A stretch of DNA of 64,000 bases from Edaphocola flava. Its GTDB lineage: Bacteria > Bacteroidota > Bacteroidia > Chitinophagales > Chitinophagaceae. This document shows positions 7,589-17,043 of the stretch, piece by piece (within the stretch, counting starts at the first letter, position 1; each line of letters starts with the position of its first letter). Where the stretch lies: assembly GCF_004118155.1 (NCBI RefSeq), contig NZ_SAIQ01000001.1, forward strand, positions 62,001 to 126,000, read 5' to 3'. Under the pieces are notes generated by a model. It saw only the letters and a program-made list of their open reading frames with translations, had not been told where the DNA came from and did not search any database. Position numbers and translations under genes: made by a program.

Positions 7589-9748
7589 TTAGAATTTAAA
7601 GCTTACGCCCAGAGATAATGATCTGAGTTTTTGTGGTGTAACGGTAGACCAGCCTGCAAAGTAATGCTCGTTGGTCAGGTTATCCATTTTCAGATTCAGG
7701 GTATATCTTGGTGCATTATAAGCTATGGAAGCATTCATCACCACATAGCTTGGTAAGGTAAAGCTTCCTGTTGTAAATCTGTTCAGGGTATTGTACTCGC
7801 TTGCATAGTTAAGACCAAAACCTACAGAGAAGTGTTTCAGTTTACCTTCAGGCACTACATAGTTAGCCCAGAAGTTCAGCAGGTTCTGCGGGCCCGCATC
7901 TTCAGGACGTAAGCCCAGATAGCCGGCACCTTCTGTTTCTCTGGTTACTTTACTGTCATTGTAACTGTACCCGGCAATGATGTTCATGCCAGCGATCGGG
8001 TGCGCCAGTAAGCTGAATTCTACACCTTTACTGTATACCTCACCACCCTGGATGGAGTTATTTACATTATTAGGATCAGACATTACTTTGTTGCTTACAC
8101 GGATATCGTAATAGCTCGCTGTCAGGGATACTTTCTGATCGAACAGGTTGGTTTTTACACCAAACTCCATCTGGTTAGCCTGCTCCGGGCTGAAGATCTT
8201 CATGTGTTTATTAGTACCATCCAGGTTGGCTACCTCAACTGGGTCGACATTTACGAAACCATTCATATAGTTACCAAAGATCGATACTTTGTCCAGTACC
8301 GGCTGGTACACTAAACCAAATTTAGGAGACAGTGTGGTCTGGTTTTTAATTTCTTCTGCGCTATAAGCTGTAGGCATACCGTTGAAATTATCTACACGCA
8401 GGCTCAGCATGGCCGCTAACTTCGGAGTGAAGTTAATGACATCGGAGAAGTAAGCACTCAGGATGCGGGTATTCACACTGGATACGGCTTCAGCAGATGA
8501 CAGTAATGCGTTGTCTACTGCTGGTGCAGTCAGGATAGCGCTGTCGATCTGGTTTTTCAGCGATACAGTACCATAGCCTACCCAGCCGGTACTGCTGTTG
8601 CGGATCTGCTTCTGCATATAATCCACACCTACTACTAAACGATTGCGTACGCTACCGATCTTGAAATCGCCCATAAAGTTCTGCTGAATGCCGGTAGCAT
8701 TGGTAGAGCCGTTACGACGGGAAATGTATCGGGTAAACTCATTTCCGTTTGCGGCATCCCACAGGTATTGGTAGTAACCATTGCTCTGGGTATTGCTGCG
8801 GGAAACAACGGTCTGCGATTTCCATTGTTTGGAGAATTCATACAACATCTGAGATTGCATACCGAAGGTCGGGTTTTTGATCGTCAGGTCGTTGCTGGTA
8901 TATGATTTCTTATAGTTCGCTTCGAATATATCCATGCTATTGAAGGACAGCTGGCTGTAGCGGCTCAGGAATACCATTGGTGCATTGGCACTGGCACCGT
9001 TTTTAAATTCTGTATTTACCAGGAAGGTCAGTTTATCGCTGGCAACGATCTTAACCGAAGGTGCGATAAAAAATGACTGACTAAAGCCTGCATCCTGGAA
9101 AGTATTTTCGTACTGATAAGCGGTGTTCAGACGTACAAATACGTTTTTGCCCACCGGAGCATTTACATCTGCTGTAAAGCGGCTCAGGCCATAACTACCA
9201 GTAATATAGGATAATTCTCCCCCCAGTCTTTCGTATGGCTTTTTAGTATTTACATTGATCAGACCACCGTAGGAGATAAGGTTACCGCCGTATAATGTAC
9301 CTGAAGGTCCTTTTACAACTTCGATATTCTCAACATTGGCAGGATCCAGGCCACCATTGGTAATGCTGGGCATACCATTAACCAGCGAAGGTTGCACGGC
9401 AAAGCCTCTCAAACTATAAAATTCAGCACCATCACCACCACGACCCGTAGATTCCCATAAACGCATCACCCCGGTTGCATTTTTCAGTGCATCGTTCATA
9501 TTGGTGACCAGCTGATCTTTCAGCAGGGCCTTCGGAATGGTATTGTACACTTGCGGGTTTTCGATATCTTTCAGGTCCAGCTTACCTACCGTTCTGCTTT
9601 CTGTAACGCGGTAGCGATCCTGCGATACTTCTACCTCGTCCAGTACATGTTGTTTTACGGTATCCTGTGTTTCAGGAGCGGCTTGCTGCTGTGCCTGTAC
9701 AGCGATGGTGGTCATCGCCATACCCAGTGTTAGTGAAGTTACTTTCAT
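7589..9748 (-). CDS. TonB-dependent siderophore receptor
   Basis: 719 residues. Signal peptide (AMTTIAVQA), then a possible TonB box (LDEVEV), a plug domain at about residues 60-190 (DALKNATGVMRLWE, YSLRGFAVQPSLVNGMPS, VENIEVVKGPSGTLYGG), then a 22-strand type barrel ending in LGVSFKF with a terminal Phe. It imports ferric siderophores across the outer membrane, driven by TonB/ExbBD. The C-terminal half carries the siderophore-receptor signatures (FGNYMNGFVNVDPVE; FSPEQANQMEFGVKTNL). No N-terminal carboxypeptidase-like domain, unlike many Bacteroidota receptors. Its promoter region has a direct repeat that may bind an activator. Confidence 0.93.
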   Translation of the reverse strand: MKVTSLTLGMAMTTIAVQAQQQAAPETQDTVKQHVLDEVEVSQDRYRVTESRTVGKLDLKDIENPQVYNTIPKALLKDQLVTNMNDALKNATGVMRLWESTGRGGDGAEFYSLRGFAVQPSLVNGMPSITNGGLDPANVENIEVVKGPSGTLYGGNLISYGGLINVNTKKPYERLGGELSYITGSYGLSRFTADVNAPVGKNVFVRLNTAYQYENTFQDAGFSQSFFIAPSVKIVASDKLTFLVNTEFKNGASANAPMVFLSRYSQLSFNSMDIFEANYKKSYTSNDLTIKNPTFGMQSQMLYEFSKQWKSQTVVSRSNTQSNGYYQYLWDAANGNEFTRYISRRNGSTNATGIQQNFMGDFKIGSVRNRLVVGVDYMQKQIRNSSTGWVGYGTVSLKNQIDSAILTAPAVDNALLSSAEAVSSVNTRILSAYFSDVINFTPKLAAMLSLRVDNFNGMPTAYSAEEIKNQTTLSPKFGLVYQPVLDKVSIFGNYMNGFVNVDPVEVANLDGTNKHMKIFSPEQANQMEFGVKTNLFDQKVSLTASYYDIRVSNKVMSDPNNVNNSIQGGEVYSKGVEFSLLAHPIAGMNIIAGYSYNDSKVTRETEGAGYLGLRPEDAGPQNLLNFWANYVVPEGKLKHFSVGFGLNYASEYNTLNRFTTGSFTLPSYVVMNASIAYNAPRYTLNLKMDNLTNEHYFAGWSTVTPQKLRSLSLGVSFKF

Positions 9749-9779
9749 TCTTATGTTATATATAGTTGTTATTCGGCGG

Positions 9780-9860
9780 CGAAATTATTAAGTACCGGAA
9801 TATGCTATAGTATAAAATCAGGAATGAAAATTATCAATTCGGGAATATCCTATACTTATT
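9780..9860 (-). promoter_or_regulatory. Promoter and direct-repeat operator candidate of the siderophore receptor
   Basis: On the minus strand the -7-like element TAATTTCG (9780-9787) lacks a recognisable -33 TTG. Instead the plus strand shows GGAATATGCTATAGTAT at 9797 and GGAATATCCTATACTTAT at 9842, an imperfect direct repeat 45 bp apart; the first copy covers the -33 region. Such spacing suits an activator of AraC type or similar, which is inference. The rest of the 9749-10007 gap shows nothing else. Confidence 0.45.
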
Positions 9861-10007
9861 TTACATTAAGATGACAACCCGGAAATATTGCCTGTTGTTT
9901 CTTATGCAGATTTATATTAAGGATGGTCAAATTTCCTCATCAGGTCCATGATCAATCAGGCTGGTACAAGTGATCTTAACAGAACACTTGCGCCAGTCAG
10001 GCCGATC

Positions 10008-10063
10008 AATCCAAAATAGTAAAGAGCTGCAGGTAAACCTGCAGCTCTTTACTATTTTGGATT
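10008..10063 (-). terminator. Long-armed terminator of the thiolase gene
   Basis: Perfect 27-bp inverted repeat (10008-10034 with 10037-10063) with a 2-nt centre. The core is GC-rich (GAGCTGCAGGT) and the outer arms are A/T-rich. It lies 19 bp after the thiolase stop at 10082. Confidence 0.8.
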
Positions 10064-10081
10064 ATATTATTTTGTAACAGA

Positions 10082-11284
10082 TTAATCTACTAATTCATAC
10101 ACAATCGCAGAACCCTGTCCTACTCCGATACACATGGTAGCCAGGCCGTATTTTACTTTTCTGCGTTTCATTTCGTGTAATAAAGTAGCTGTAATACGGG
10201 CACCACTACAACCTAAAGGATGACCCAGTGCAATAGCACCGCCATTTACATTCACAATCTCAGGATTGATCTTCAGGTCACGAACTACTGCCAGAGACTG
10301 TGACGCGAATGCTTCATTCAGCTCAGCCAGGCCAATGTCTTCGATCTTAAGACCCGCGCGTTGCAATGCTTTTTCTGTAGCCGGTACAGGGCCTATACCC
10401 ATTACTGCCGGATCTACACCTGCTATAGCGCGACCGATGATTTTTGCCAATGGCTTCAAACCATATTTTTTCACTGCGTCTTCAGAAGCCAGCAATAAAG
10501 CTGCTGCTCCGTCATTGATCCCGCTGCTGTTACCTGCAGTAACAGAACCGTCTTTAATGAAGGCTGGTTTTAATTCTGCCAGTTTTTCTTTCGGAGACAA
10601 GCGTGGATGCTCATCTTTATCGAATACCGCAGTCTTACCCTTTCCTAAATCTATAGTAACCGGAACCAACTCATCGGCAAATTTACCGGCCTCGTGTGCT
10701 TTCTGATATTTCTCCTGGCTTTCAAAGGCAAACTGATCCTGCTCTTCACGGCTGATGTTCCATTGTTTGGCAACATTCTCTGCTGTTTCGCCCATAGTAT
10801 AAGGGTGATACAGTGCAGATAATTTCTTATTGCTAAAACGCCAGCCCATAGTCGTATCAAACATCTGCTGGTTGCGGCCGAATGCACCATCCGCTTTACC
10901 GATTACATAAGGAGCACGGCTCATGCTCTCTACCCCACCGGCAATGTATAACTCACCATCACCACACTGAATGGCACGGCTGGCATCCATAATGGATTGC
11001 AGGCCAGAAGCACACAGACGGTTTACGGTATTGCCCCCAACGGTAATCGGTAAGCCGGCCAGTAAGGCAGACATACGCGCTACGTTACGATTGTCCTCAC
11101 CGGATTGGTTAGCCGCTCCGGCAATCACATCTTCAATCGCATTTACATCGATAGAAGGGTTACGGGCAATCAGTGCTTTAATCACATCAGCCAGCAGATC
11201 ATCGGGGCGAACAGCCGCCAGTGTACCACCATATTTACCAATCGGGGTACGTACTGCATCTACTATATATACGTTCTGAGACAT
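10082..11284 (-). CDS. Thiolase, closest in motif to 3-oxoadipyl-CoA thiolase
   Basis: 400 residues, full thiolase length. The nucleophilic Cys is Cys91 in NRLCASGLQS; the second half has LNEAFASQ, GGAIALGHPLGCSGAR and the acid/base Cys in TMCIGVGQGSA. The enzyme cleaves 3-oxoacyl-CoA with CoA to acetyl-CoA and a shortened acyl-CoA, or runs the reverse condensation. GAANQSGEDNRNVARMSALL resembles PcaF/PaaJ more than FadA, but there are no aromatic-degradation genes around, so fatty-acid oxidation is equally possible. Single gene ending in a long hairpin. Confidence 0.9.
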   Translation of the reverse strand: MSQNVYIVDAVRTPIGKYGGTLAAVRPDDLLADVIKALIARNPSIDVNAIEDVIAGAANQSGEDNRNVARMSALLAGLPITVGGNTVNRLCASGLQSIMDASRAIQCGDGELYIAGGVESMSRAPYVIGKADGAFGRNQQMFDTTMGWRFSNKKLSALYHPYTMGETAENVAKQWNISREEQDQFAFESQEKYQKAHEAGKFADELVPVTIDLGKGKTAVFDKDEHPRLSPKEKLAELKPAFIKDGSVTAGNSSGINDGAAALLLASEDAVKKYGLKPLAKIIGRAIAGVDPAVMGIGPVPATEKALQRAGLKIEDIGLAELNEAFASQSLAVVRDLKINPEIVNVNGGAIALGHPLGCSGARITATLLHEMKRRKVKYGLATMCIGVGQGSAIVYELVD

Positions 11285-11317
11285 TTCTTTTTATTTTGAA
11301 TTTATTATTTTTAAAAA

Positions 11318-11866
11318 TTACCAGTTATCGTTGGTTGTCTGCTTGACACCTTTAATATTATTTTCCAAATCGGAAGCCATCTCGGCAAAGATAGAATTGA
11401 TCTTATCTTTATAATATTGCTTTCCGGTACATAAACAAGGATCACCATATACAATCGGCACCCTGCTGATATTATTAATCGCCCATACAACATTATCAAA
11501 ATGGAATTTATACTTCCCATCTTTAAACTGGATTACCAATTTAAAACTGATCAGACCACCGTAATAGTCCAGAATTCCTTTTTTTCCGTTTTGAAAAATT
11601 ACAGTGGGGCTATTAATAATGCTATACTCTTTATCGTCAAACCGGATATTATTATCTCCTGTTTTAAACGTCTCTTGTACCCAGTTTTTTGCTCTTTTAA
11701 ACATTTCATCTTTAGAAATATTTTCTACATTTACGACTCCTTCGTATACGTATTTACCGGTAACATCTTTTACTAATACTTCTGATACTTCTGATTTGTC
11801 CTTTTCTTTTGCATTAGTCATCGGAGCAACCAGAACCAAAGACAATGCGAGTAATATTTTCTTCAT
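11318..11866 (-). CDS. DUF4468 domain-containing secreted protein
   Basis: 182 residues with a signal peptide (LALSLVLVAPMTNA). The mature part matches DUF4468, a TBP-like fold found in Bacteroidota: VVNVENISKDEMFKRAKNWV, then SFKLVIQFKDGKYKFHFDNV. Followed by a C-terminal amphipathic segment ending DNW. It is next to a paralogue (11895-12446) that shares the same architecture and C-terminus. Periplasmic or surface location is inferred; the biochemical role is unknown. It is more A+T-rich than its paralogue. Confidence 0.85.
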   Translation of the reverse strand: MKKILLALSLVLVAPMTNAKEKDKSEVSEVLVKDVTGKYVYEGVVNVENISKDEMFKRAKNWVQETFKTGDNNIRFDDKEYSIINSPTVIFQNGKKGILDYYGGLISFKLVIQFKDGKYKFHFDNVVWAINNISRVPIVYGDPCLCTGKQYYKDKINSIFAEMASDLENNIKGVKQTTNDNW

Positions 11867-11894
11867 TTTAGTTAAATAACTTTACAAATATATT

Positions 11895-12446
11895 TTACCA
11901 GTTATCGCTGGTTTTGCTACTTCCATTTTTAATAGCCGCCTCTAACTGCTGGGCAATGGCAAGTAAATTGGTATTAACTTCTTGTCTTACATACTGAACA
12001 GGCTTTCTGTTTGTTTTTAAGTCGCCATAGGCAGCAGTAGCAACAATTCCCATATAAGCAGTCTGTACTACTATGTTATCAAAAACAAACTTATAGCGAC
12101 CATCTTTAAACTGGACATTCAATTTAAAATTAATAAACCCACTGGTGATCGCCCAGTTAAAACCTCCGGCAGGCTTCAACACCAAAGTGGCTGAATTATT
12201 GATAGTTAAAGAATTAGCATCAAAAGCTATGTTATTGTCATTTGTCTTCAGATTCGCAATAATCCATTGCTTTGCGCGGTTAAACATTTCTTCCTTGGTC
12301 ACTCCTTCAATGTTCACCACACTCTCATAAGTAAATGCTCCACTTTCATTCTTAACGACAACCACTTTGTAGTCTGGTTCTGTTTCCTTTGCCTGTACAG
12401 CAGGCGCTGCTGTCAATAAGGCTATCGCCAGTAATATCTTCTTCAT
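11895..12446 (-). CDS. DUF4468 domain-containing secreted protein, paralogue
   Basis: 183 residues. Signal peptide (LAIALLTAAPAVQA), then DUF4468 (VVNIEGVTKEEMFNRAKQWI; NFKLNVQFKDGRYKFVFDNI), ending SDNW. The start abuts the end of the 12447-12926 gene (stop and start adjacent), so it is cotranscribed with it and probably with kbl. The tandem pair looks like a recent duplication followed by divergence. Confidence 0.86.
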   Translation of the reverse strand: MKKILLAIALLTAAPAVQAKETEPDYKVVVVKNESGAFTYESVVNIEGVTKEEMFNRAKQWIIANLKTNDNNIAFDANSLTINNSATLVLKPAGGFNWAITSGFINFKLNVQFKDGRYKFVFDNIVVQTAYMGIVATAAYGDLKTNRKPVQYVRQEVNTNLLAIAQQLEAAIKNGSSKTSDNW

Positions 12447-12926
12447 TTAGTTATTTAAGTATTGTTTAAAGTGCTGCTGTAGTATCTGATCCAGTTCCTG
12501 CATGCGCTGGGTGCCGATCAGCAGTTTTTGTCCGTTTTTTAACTCCAGTTGCAACCCCTGATTACCTTTTACATTATAAGCCTTACCATACTTACTGCCC
12601 ATGCCTTTTATGCCCCAACCACCGTACTCACTTATCGGACTATACTGACGCACGTAGGCTTTGTCAATATCTGCCCATAAAAATGTTTTGGGTTTAAGCA
12701 GCAATGGAAAATAGTATACTGTAATCACTTCATCAGTGATTACAGTACGCATAGACACCAGTAAGAACAGGCTGAAAATAGCGATCGACAGCAACAGCGG
12801 CCACCAATCATACCATACCTGTGCTTCTTTTGAAAGTGTAACCACTTCCAGAACCAGTACAGGTACAATTCCGGCATAAAGCCACCATTGTGTAAAGCGC
12901 TGCTTTTCGTCAAATAGCGGATTCAT
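12447..12926 (-). CDS. Small two-TM membrane protein with a PH-like C-terminal domain
   Basis: 159 residues. FTQWWLYAGIVPVLVLEVV and WWPLLLSIAIFSLFLLVSM form two membrane segments in the first 60 residues. The remainder is a beta-rich domain (TDEVITVYYFPLLLKPKTFL, LQLELKNGQKLLIGTQ, ELDQILQQHF) with the look of a bacterial PH-like or DUF6141-type domain; the assignment is from memory and tentative. It sits 4 bp after kbl and immediately before a DUF4468 gene, in one apparent operon. Function unknown. Confidence 0.72.
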   Translation of the reverse strand: MNPLFDEKQRFTQWWLYAGIVPVLVLEVVTLSKEAQVWYDWWPLLLSIAIFSLFLLVSMRTVITDEVITVYYFPLLLKPKTFLWADIDKAYVRQYSPISEYGGWGIKGMGSKYGKAYNVKGNQGLQLELKNGQKLLIGTQRMQELDQILQQHFKQYLNN

Positions 12927-12930
12927 AATC

Positions 12931-14121
12931 TTATTTAATTACACCCAGTTCTCTGCCCACTTTAGTGAAGGCAGCGATGGCTGTATCCAGGTGGTGGCGA
13001 TCATGCGCAGCCGAAATCTGTACACGGATGCGGGCCAGCCCTTTTGGTACCACCGGGAAGAAGAAGCCGATTACATAAATGCCTTCTTCCAGCAGTTTGG
13101 CTGCAAATTGTTGTGCCAGTACGGCATCATATAACATAATCGGAGCAATAGGGTGCGTGCCCGGTTTGATGTCGAAACCGGCAGCAGTCATTTGCTCACG
13201 GAAATACATTGTATTACTTTCCAGCTTATCGCGCAGCTCAGTTGTTTCGCTCAGCATATCCAGCACGGCTATAGATGCACCTACTACTGATGGCGCTACT
13301 GTATTGGAGAACAGGTATGGACGACTACGCTGACGCAGCATTTCAATTACTTCTTTTTTACCGGAAGTGAAACCACCGGATGCACCACCCAGCGCTTTAC
13401 CCAGCGTACCGGTAATAATATCTACACGGCCCATAACACCTTTCAGTTCATGCACCCCACGGCCGGTTTTACCCATAAAGCCTGAAGAGTGACTTTCATC
13501 AATCATTACGATTGCATCATATTTATCGGCCAGGTCACAGATCTCATCCAAAGGAGCCAGGGTACCATCCATAGAGAATACGGAGTCCGTAACAATAAAG
13601 CGGGTACGGGCATCTTTGTGCGCGATCAGTTGTGCTTCCAGCTCAGCCATATCACAGTTTTTATAGCGGGCTCTTTTAGCTTTACACAGGCGCACACCAT
13701 CAATGATAGAAGCATGGTTCAACTCATCAGAGATGATCACATCTTCTTCGTTCAGTAAAGGTTCAAACACACCGCCATTGGCATCGAAACAGGCTACATA
13801 CAAGATCGTGTCCTCAGTACCCAGGAAAGTTGCCAGTTTAGCTTCCAGTTCTTTATGAATATCCTGTGTACCGCAGATAAAGCGTACAGAACTCATACCA
13901 TAACCACGCTCATCGATGGTTTTCTTTGCCGCTTCTACTACCTTAGGGTCAGACGAAAGTCCTAAATAGTTATTGGCACAAAAGTTCAGCACTTTTTTGC
14001 CGTTAACCATGATCTCCGCACCTTGTACGGAATCAATTCTTCTTTCATTTTTAAACAAACCGGAAGTCTGGATATCGGACAATTCGTTTTGTAATCTGGA
14101 GTAGAATGCGCTGCTCGCCAT
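12931..14121 (-). CDS. kbl: Glycine C-acetyltransferase (2-amino-3-ketobutyrate CoA ligase)
   Basis: 396 residues, the family norm. PLP-dependent alpha-oxoamine synthase: [14 protein letters not shown] near residue 45, [26 protein letters not shown] and the PLP-lysine motif [14 protein letters not shown]. It converts 2-amino-3-ketobutyrate and CoA to glycine and acetyl-CoA, the second step of threonine breakdown after threonine dehydrogenase, which is not in the window. Length and [10 protein letters not shown] point to Kbl rather than BioF or serine palmitoyltransferase. Cytoplasmic. First gene of a minus-strand group with the small membrane protein and DUF4468 genes. Confidence 0.93.
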   Translation of the reverse strand: MASSAFYSRLQNELSDIQTSGLFKNERRIDSVQGAEIMVNGKKVLNFCANNYLGLSSDPKVVEAAKKTIDERGYGMSSVRFICGTQDIHKELEAKLATFLGTEDTILYVACFDANGGVFEPLLNEEDVIISDELNHASIIDGVRLCKAKRARYKNCDMAELEAQLIAHKDARTRFIVTDSVFSMDGTLAPLDEICDLADKYDAIVMIDESHSSGFMGKTGRGVHELKGVMGRVDIITGTLGKALGGASGGFTSGKKEVIEMLRQRSRPYLFSNTVAPSVVGASIAVLDMLSETTELRDKLESNTMYFREQMTAAGFDIKPGTHPIAPIMLYDAVLAQQFAAKLLEEGIYVIGFFFPVVPKGLARIRVQISAAHDRHHLDTAIAAFTKVGRELGVIK

Positions 14122-14291
14122 AATGTATCTGGTATTTATTTGTTTGATTCGATTTAAAAGGCAAATCTAATAAATATCGTGCAACCGGAAGCATTATATA
14201 TATGCTTTCGATAAAATGCTGCATGACAACAAATTAAATTTAATTAACATATCATTAATCCCAATCATTAGAACTTTTAGCCAAAAAACAG

Positions 14292-14299
14292 TTGCTTTG
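14292..14299 (+). promoter_or_regulatory. -7 element for the DUF937-OmpA gene
   Basis: TTGCTTTG, one mismatch from TAnnTTTG, 52 bp before the ATG at 14351. It favours that start over the open frame reaching back to 14216. Confidence 0.4.
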
Positions 14300-14350
14300 T
14301 TATATAACAAAATCTCAACCTTATTTCAAAACACTAAAAACCAAACAGAA

Positions 14351-15628
14351 ATGAACATTTTAGACATCGTAAAAAACTACCTTCCCGGCAATCTGGCCGC
14401 ACAAATTTCCGGCAGCACCGGAGAAAACGAAGCGGGCATTTCCAATGTGATTAAAGCCGCTATACCGACTTTACTGAGTGGCCTGATCAATAAATCGTCC
14501 AGTGATTCCGGCGGTGTGCTGGATATGGTCAAAAGCGCTGCGAACAGTGGTATACTGTCCAACCTTGGTGGCCTTGCCGGCCGTAATGAGATGACAACCG
14601 GCGGATTTAATATCTGGTCAGCACTGCGTTCTTTATTCGGCGACAAACTGGATGATATTGTAAGCATGCTTGCAGGATTCGGAGGGGTAAAAACTGCTAC
14701 AGCTGAACATGCCCTGGGTGCCACTTCTGCTGCTGCATTAGGTGCTGTAGGTAAATATGCGGAAGATAAAAACATGGATGCTGCCGGCCTCTCCTCTTTC
14801 CTGGCGAGTCAGAAAGGCATCATCAGTTCATTGATTCCGTCCGGATTTGACTTCAGCAAAATCGGTTCCTGGTTGGGCATCGGCAGTCTGGGCACCGCTG
14901 CAGCAGCGGCGGTAAGCGAATTTACAGCCCCTCCTGCAGAACCCATTTCATATGCTGCTGCTACACAAAAGAAAGGCGGCAATAACTGGCTCGTTCCACT
15001 GGTGATCCTGGCTGCACTTGGCGGACTGATCTGGTGGATGACCAAAGATGGTTGTAACAAATCAACTACGGTAAGTAATACCAGCATGGATACAACGGTG
15101 ACTACAGTTGCAGCTGATACCAATGCCGGTGCAACAACAACTGTTTCTGCCAAAGAAAGTGTGGTACTGACCCTGCCAAGCGGTGCCACGATCAATGCTT
15201 ACAAAGGTGGCATTGAAGATCAGTTGATCCAGTTTATACAATCTGATGAATATAAAAATGCTGCTGATGATGAGGCGCTGAAAAACCGATGGTTCAATTT
15301 CGATAACCTGAACTTTGAATTCGGCACCACAAAAATTACAGACAGTTCTAAAGTACAGCTGAATAATATTGTGGCCATCCTGAAAGAATTCAAACAGGCC
15401 AATATTAAAATCGGTGCTTACACCGATAAGAAAGGCGATGATGCCGCTAACCTGAAGCTATCACAAGGTCGTGCTGATGCTGTAAAAGCAGCATTGGACA
15501 AAGCCGGTGCAAGCAGCCAGCTTAAAGGATCAGAAGGTTACGGTGAGAAATTTGCTGCGGTTCCTGAAACAGAAAGTGATGAGGCCCGTGCTATTGACCG
15601 TAAAGTTGCGGTAAGACTGGTTAAATAA
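14351..15628 (+). CDS. DUF937 and OmpA-domain envelope protein
   Basis: 425 residues from MNILDIVKNYLP. Residues about 1-190 match DUF937 (YidB-like): AISNVIKAAIPTLLSGLINK, LAGRNEM. A single membrane helix lies near 215-235 (WLVPLVILAALGGLIWWM), then a Thr/Ala-rich linker, and an OmpA-like peptidoglycan-binding domain at about 310-425 (FDNLNFEFGTTKI, IGAYTDKKGDDAANLKLSQGRA). There is no signal peptide, so the helix probably anchors it in the inner membrane with the OmpA domain in the periplasm. Related Bacteroidota proteins are annotated only as OmpA family. A bidirectional terminator follows. Confidence 0.88.
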   Translation: MNILDIVKNYLPGNLAAQISGSTGENEAGISNVIKAAIPTLLSGLINKSSSDSGGVLDMVKSAANSGILSNLGGLAGRNEMTTGGFNIWSALRSLFGDKLDDIVSMLAGFGGVKTATAEHALGATSAAALGAVGKYAEDKNMDAAGLSSFLASQKGIISSLIPSGFDFSKIGSWLGIGSLGTAAAAAVSEFTAPPAEPISYAAATQKKGGNNWLVPLVILAALGGLIWWMTKDGCNKSTTVSNTSMDTTVTTVAADTNAGATTTVSAKESVVLTLPSGATINAYKGGIEDQLIQFIQSDEYKNAADDEALKNRWFNFDNLNFEFGTTKITDSSKVQLNNIVAILKEFKQANIKIGAYTDKKGDDAANLKLSQGRADAVKAALDKAGASSQLKGSEGYGEKFAAVPETESDEARAIDRKVAVRLVK

Positions 15629-15636
15629 GATTGCTA

Positions 15637-15685
15637 ACATACAATGAAAAGGCCCGGGTTTTACCCGGGCCTTTTCATTGTATGT
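15637..15685. terminator. Bidirectional terminator between convergent genes
   Basis: 23-bp perfect arms (15637-15659 with 15663-15685) and a 3-nt loop. The inner stem is AAAAGGCCCGGGT and the outer part is A/T-rich. It lies between the ends of the OmpA gene and the minus-strand lipoprotein and works equally in both directions. Confidence 0.88.
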
Positions 15686-15699
15686 ATTATTTGTATTAT

Positions 15700-16173
15700 T
15701 TAATTAAGCTCTGCGCCGTTCGCTTTGGCAAAGGCCTCTTGTGCGGATAAAAATTGTGCTTCCAGGGCCTTTATCCTGTTCATAATCTCTTCACGCCTGG
15801 CATCTGCAAGCGCTATATCTGCCCCTACAGCTTTTTTACTCATCTTCACTGCAATGATTTCTTCGTAGTCTTTTGCAAAAGCCGTTTTACAATATTGAAT
15901 CATGTTTTTAAAGTGGGCTTTAAACCCTTTATCAACACCATTGACCTTCAGCTTGTCGACATTTGTCAGACAGACATCTGCATAGGCAACCAGCCCAGCT
16001 CTCCTGGCCTGCGCCAGGGCACTGTCATTCTTTGTCTTAGTCATCAGCTTCATTTGATCCATAAATCTTTGTTGCTCTCCTACAATGGCATCATTGTATT
16101 CCGCTATACTCATCGATCCGGAACAGGAGGCCAGGGTAATCGCACATAGCACAGGTAGAATAGTTTTTTTCAT
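15700..16173 (-). CDS. Lipoprotein, helical, paralogue of 16390-16926
   Basis: 157 residues. Lipobox LASCSGS after a short hydrophobic stretch. The mature part is predicted all-helical from its heptad-like pattern (NDAIVGEQQRFMDQMKLM, LEAQFLSAQEAFAKANG). It shares EYN.xIVxEQ, DKGFKA and the FxxAQxAFAKA end with the neighbouring lipoprotein, so the two are tandem paralogues. No recognised domain. Each has its own terminator, so they are transcribed separately. Envelope location inferred; function unknown. Confidence 0.8.
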   Translation of the reverse strand: MKKTILPVLCAITLASCSGSMSIAEYNDAIVGEQQRFMDQMKLMTKTKNDSALAQARRAGLVAYADVCLTNVDKLKVNGVDKGFKAHFKNMIQYCKTAFAKDYEEIIAVKMSKKAVGADIALADARREEIMNRIKALEAQFLSAQEAFAKANGAELN

Positions 16174-16332
16174 TTTTTTCGGTTTAATGTAGTGTTTGAT
16201 TTCCCTGTAAAATTACCTGTTTACATTATGTGTTGCACCTTCCCCGGCTACAATTTTATTAGTTCAGCACAACAAACCCATAGAAAGTCATTTATATATT
16301 AAATATTGATTTTTAAACATCAGAAAATGGAT

Positions 16333-16378
16333 ATAATTACAAAGGGTCCCGGATATATCCGGGACCCTTTGTAATTAT
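16333..16378 (-). terminator. Long palindromic terminator
   Basis: Perfect 46-bp palindrome (23-bp arms 16333-16355 and 16356-16378), centre GGGTCCCGGATATATCC. It follows the stop of the lipoprotein gene at 16390. The 16174-16332 stretch beside it is A+T-rich, holds the upstream region of the 15700-16173 gene, and shows no other feature. Confidence 0.85.
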
Positions 16379-16389
16379 GTGTACCTGTT

Positions 16390-16926
16390 TTAATGTTCAG
16401 ATTCGCTATTGATCTTGTTGATCTGTTGCTGCAGTTCATTTTCCTGCACCTTCATATCATGCGCTTTGGCAAAGGCCATTTGTGCATCCTGGAATTCCTT
16501 GTCCACGGCACTTTCAGCAGTAGAGATCGCGTCTACTTTTTCCTGTACACGCTGTGCATCTGATGCTTTGGCATTTTTATTAAAAGAAATCGCTATGATC
16601 TCTGTATAATCTTCCGACATTGTCTTTTTATAGAATTGCAGCAGTTTCTGATAGCTGGCTTTCAACCCTTTATCATCTCCACTATAAGAAAGTGTATGTG
16701 CATTTTTGATTGCAGCATCAACTATAGTAACCAGTTCTGCACGTTTTTGCTGTGCGTGCAGGCTATCTGAAGTCTGCATCACATTCACCAGTTCAAAAAC
16801 GCTTTTAATGATCTTGCTTTGCTCTTCTACAATTTTATTATTGTAGTCTGTGGCTTTTTTCGAATCCAGGAAAGAGCAGGACGCTACTGAAATCGCAGCG
16901 ATGCATATAAGTGCAATCTTTTTCAT
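16390..16926 (-). CDS. Lipoprotein, helical, paralogue of 15700-16173
   Basis: 178 residues with a lipobox VASCSFL. The mature chain looks helical and probably coiled-coil (YNNKIVEEQSKIIKSVFELV; QENELQQQINKINSESEH). Compared with its neighbour it has a longer charged C-terminal tail. The shared motifs are YNxxIVEEQ, DDKGLKASYQKLLQF and AQMAFAKAHD. Unknown function; likely a periplasm-facing outer- or inner-membrane lipoprotein. Confidence 0.8.
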   Translation of the reverse strand: MKKIALICIAAISVASCSFLDSKKATDYNNKIVEEQSKIIKSVFELVNVMQTSDSLHAQQKRAELVTIVDAAIKNAHTLSYSGDDKGLKASYQKLLQFYKKTMSEDYTEIIAISFNKNAKASDAQRVQEKVDAISTAESAVDKEFQDAQMAFAKAHDMKVQENELQQQINKINSESEH

Positions 16927-16990
16927 TTTGTTATGTTTTAAAGTATTTAGATATATAATAGGGGTTAAATTTAGTGGATTAGGGAATACT

Positions 16991-17017
16991 TTGCAAATTA
17001 AATTACACTTACATTTG
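16991..17017 (+). promoter_or_regulatory. Promoter of the M23 peptidase gene
   Basis: TTG at 16991-16993, 16-bp spacer, then TACATTTG at 17010-17017, an exact TAnnTTTG. The ATG is 27 bp downstream. Confidence 0.65.
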
Positions 17018-17043
17018 CTTTAACCTAAAAAAAATCCGACATA

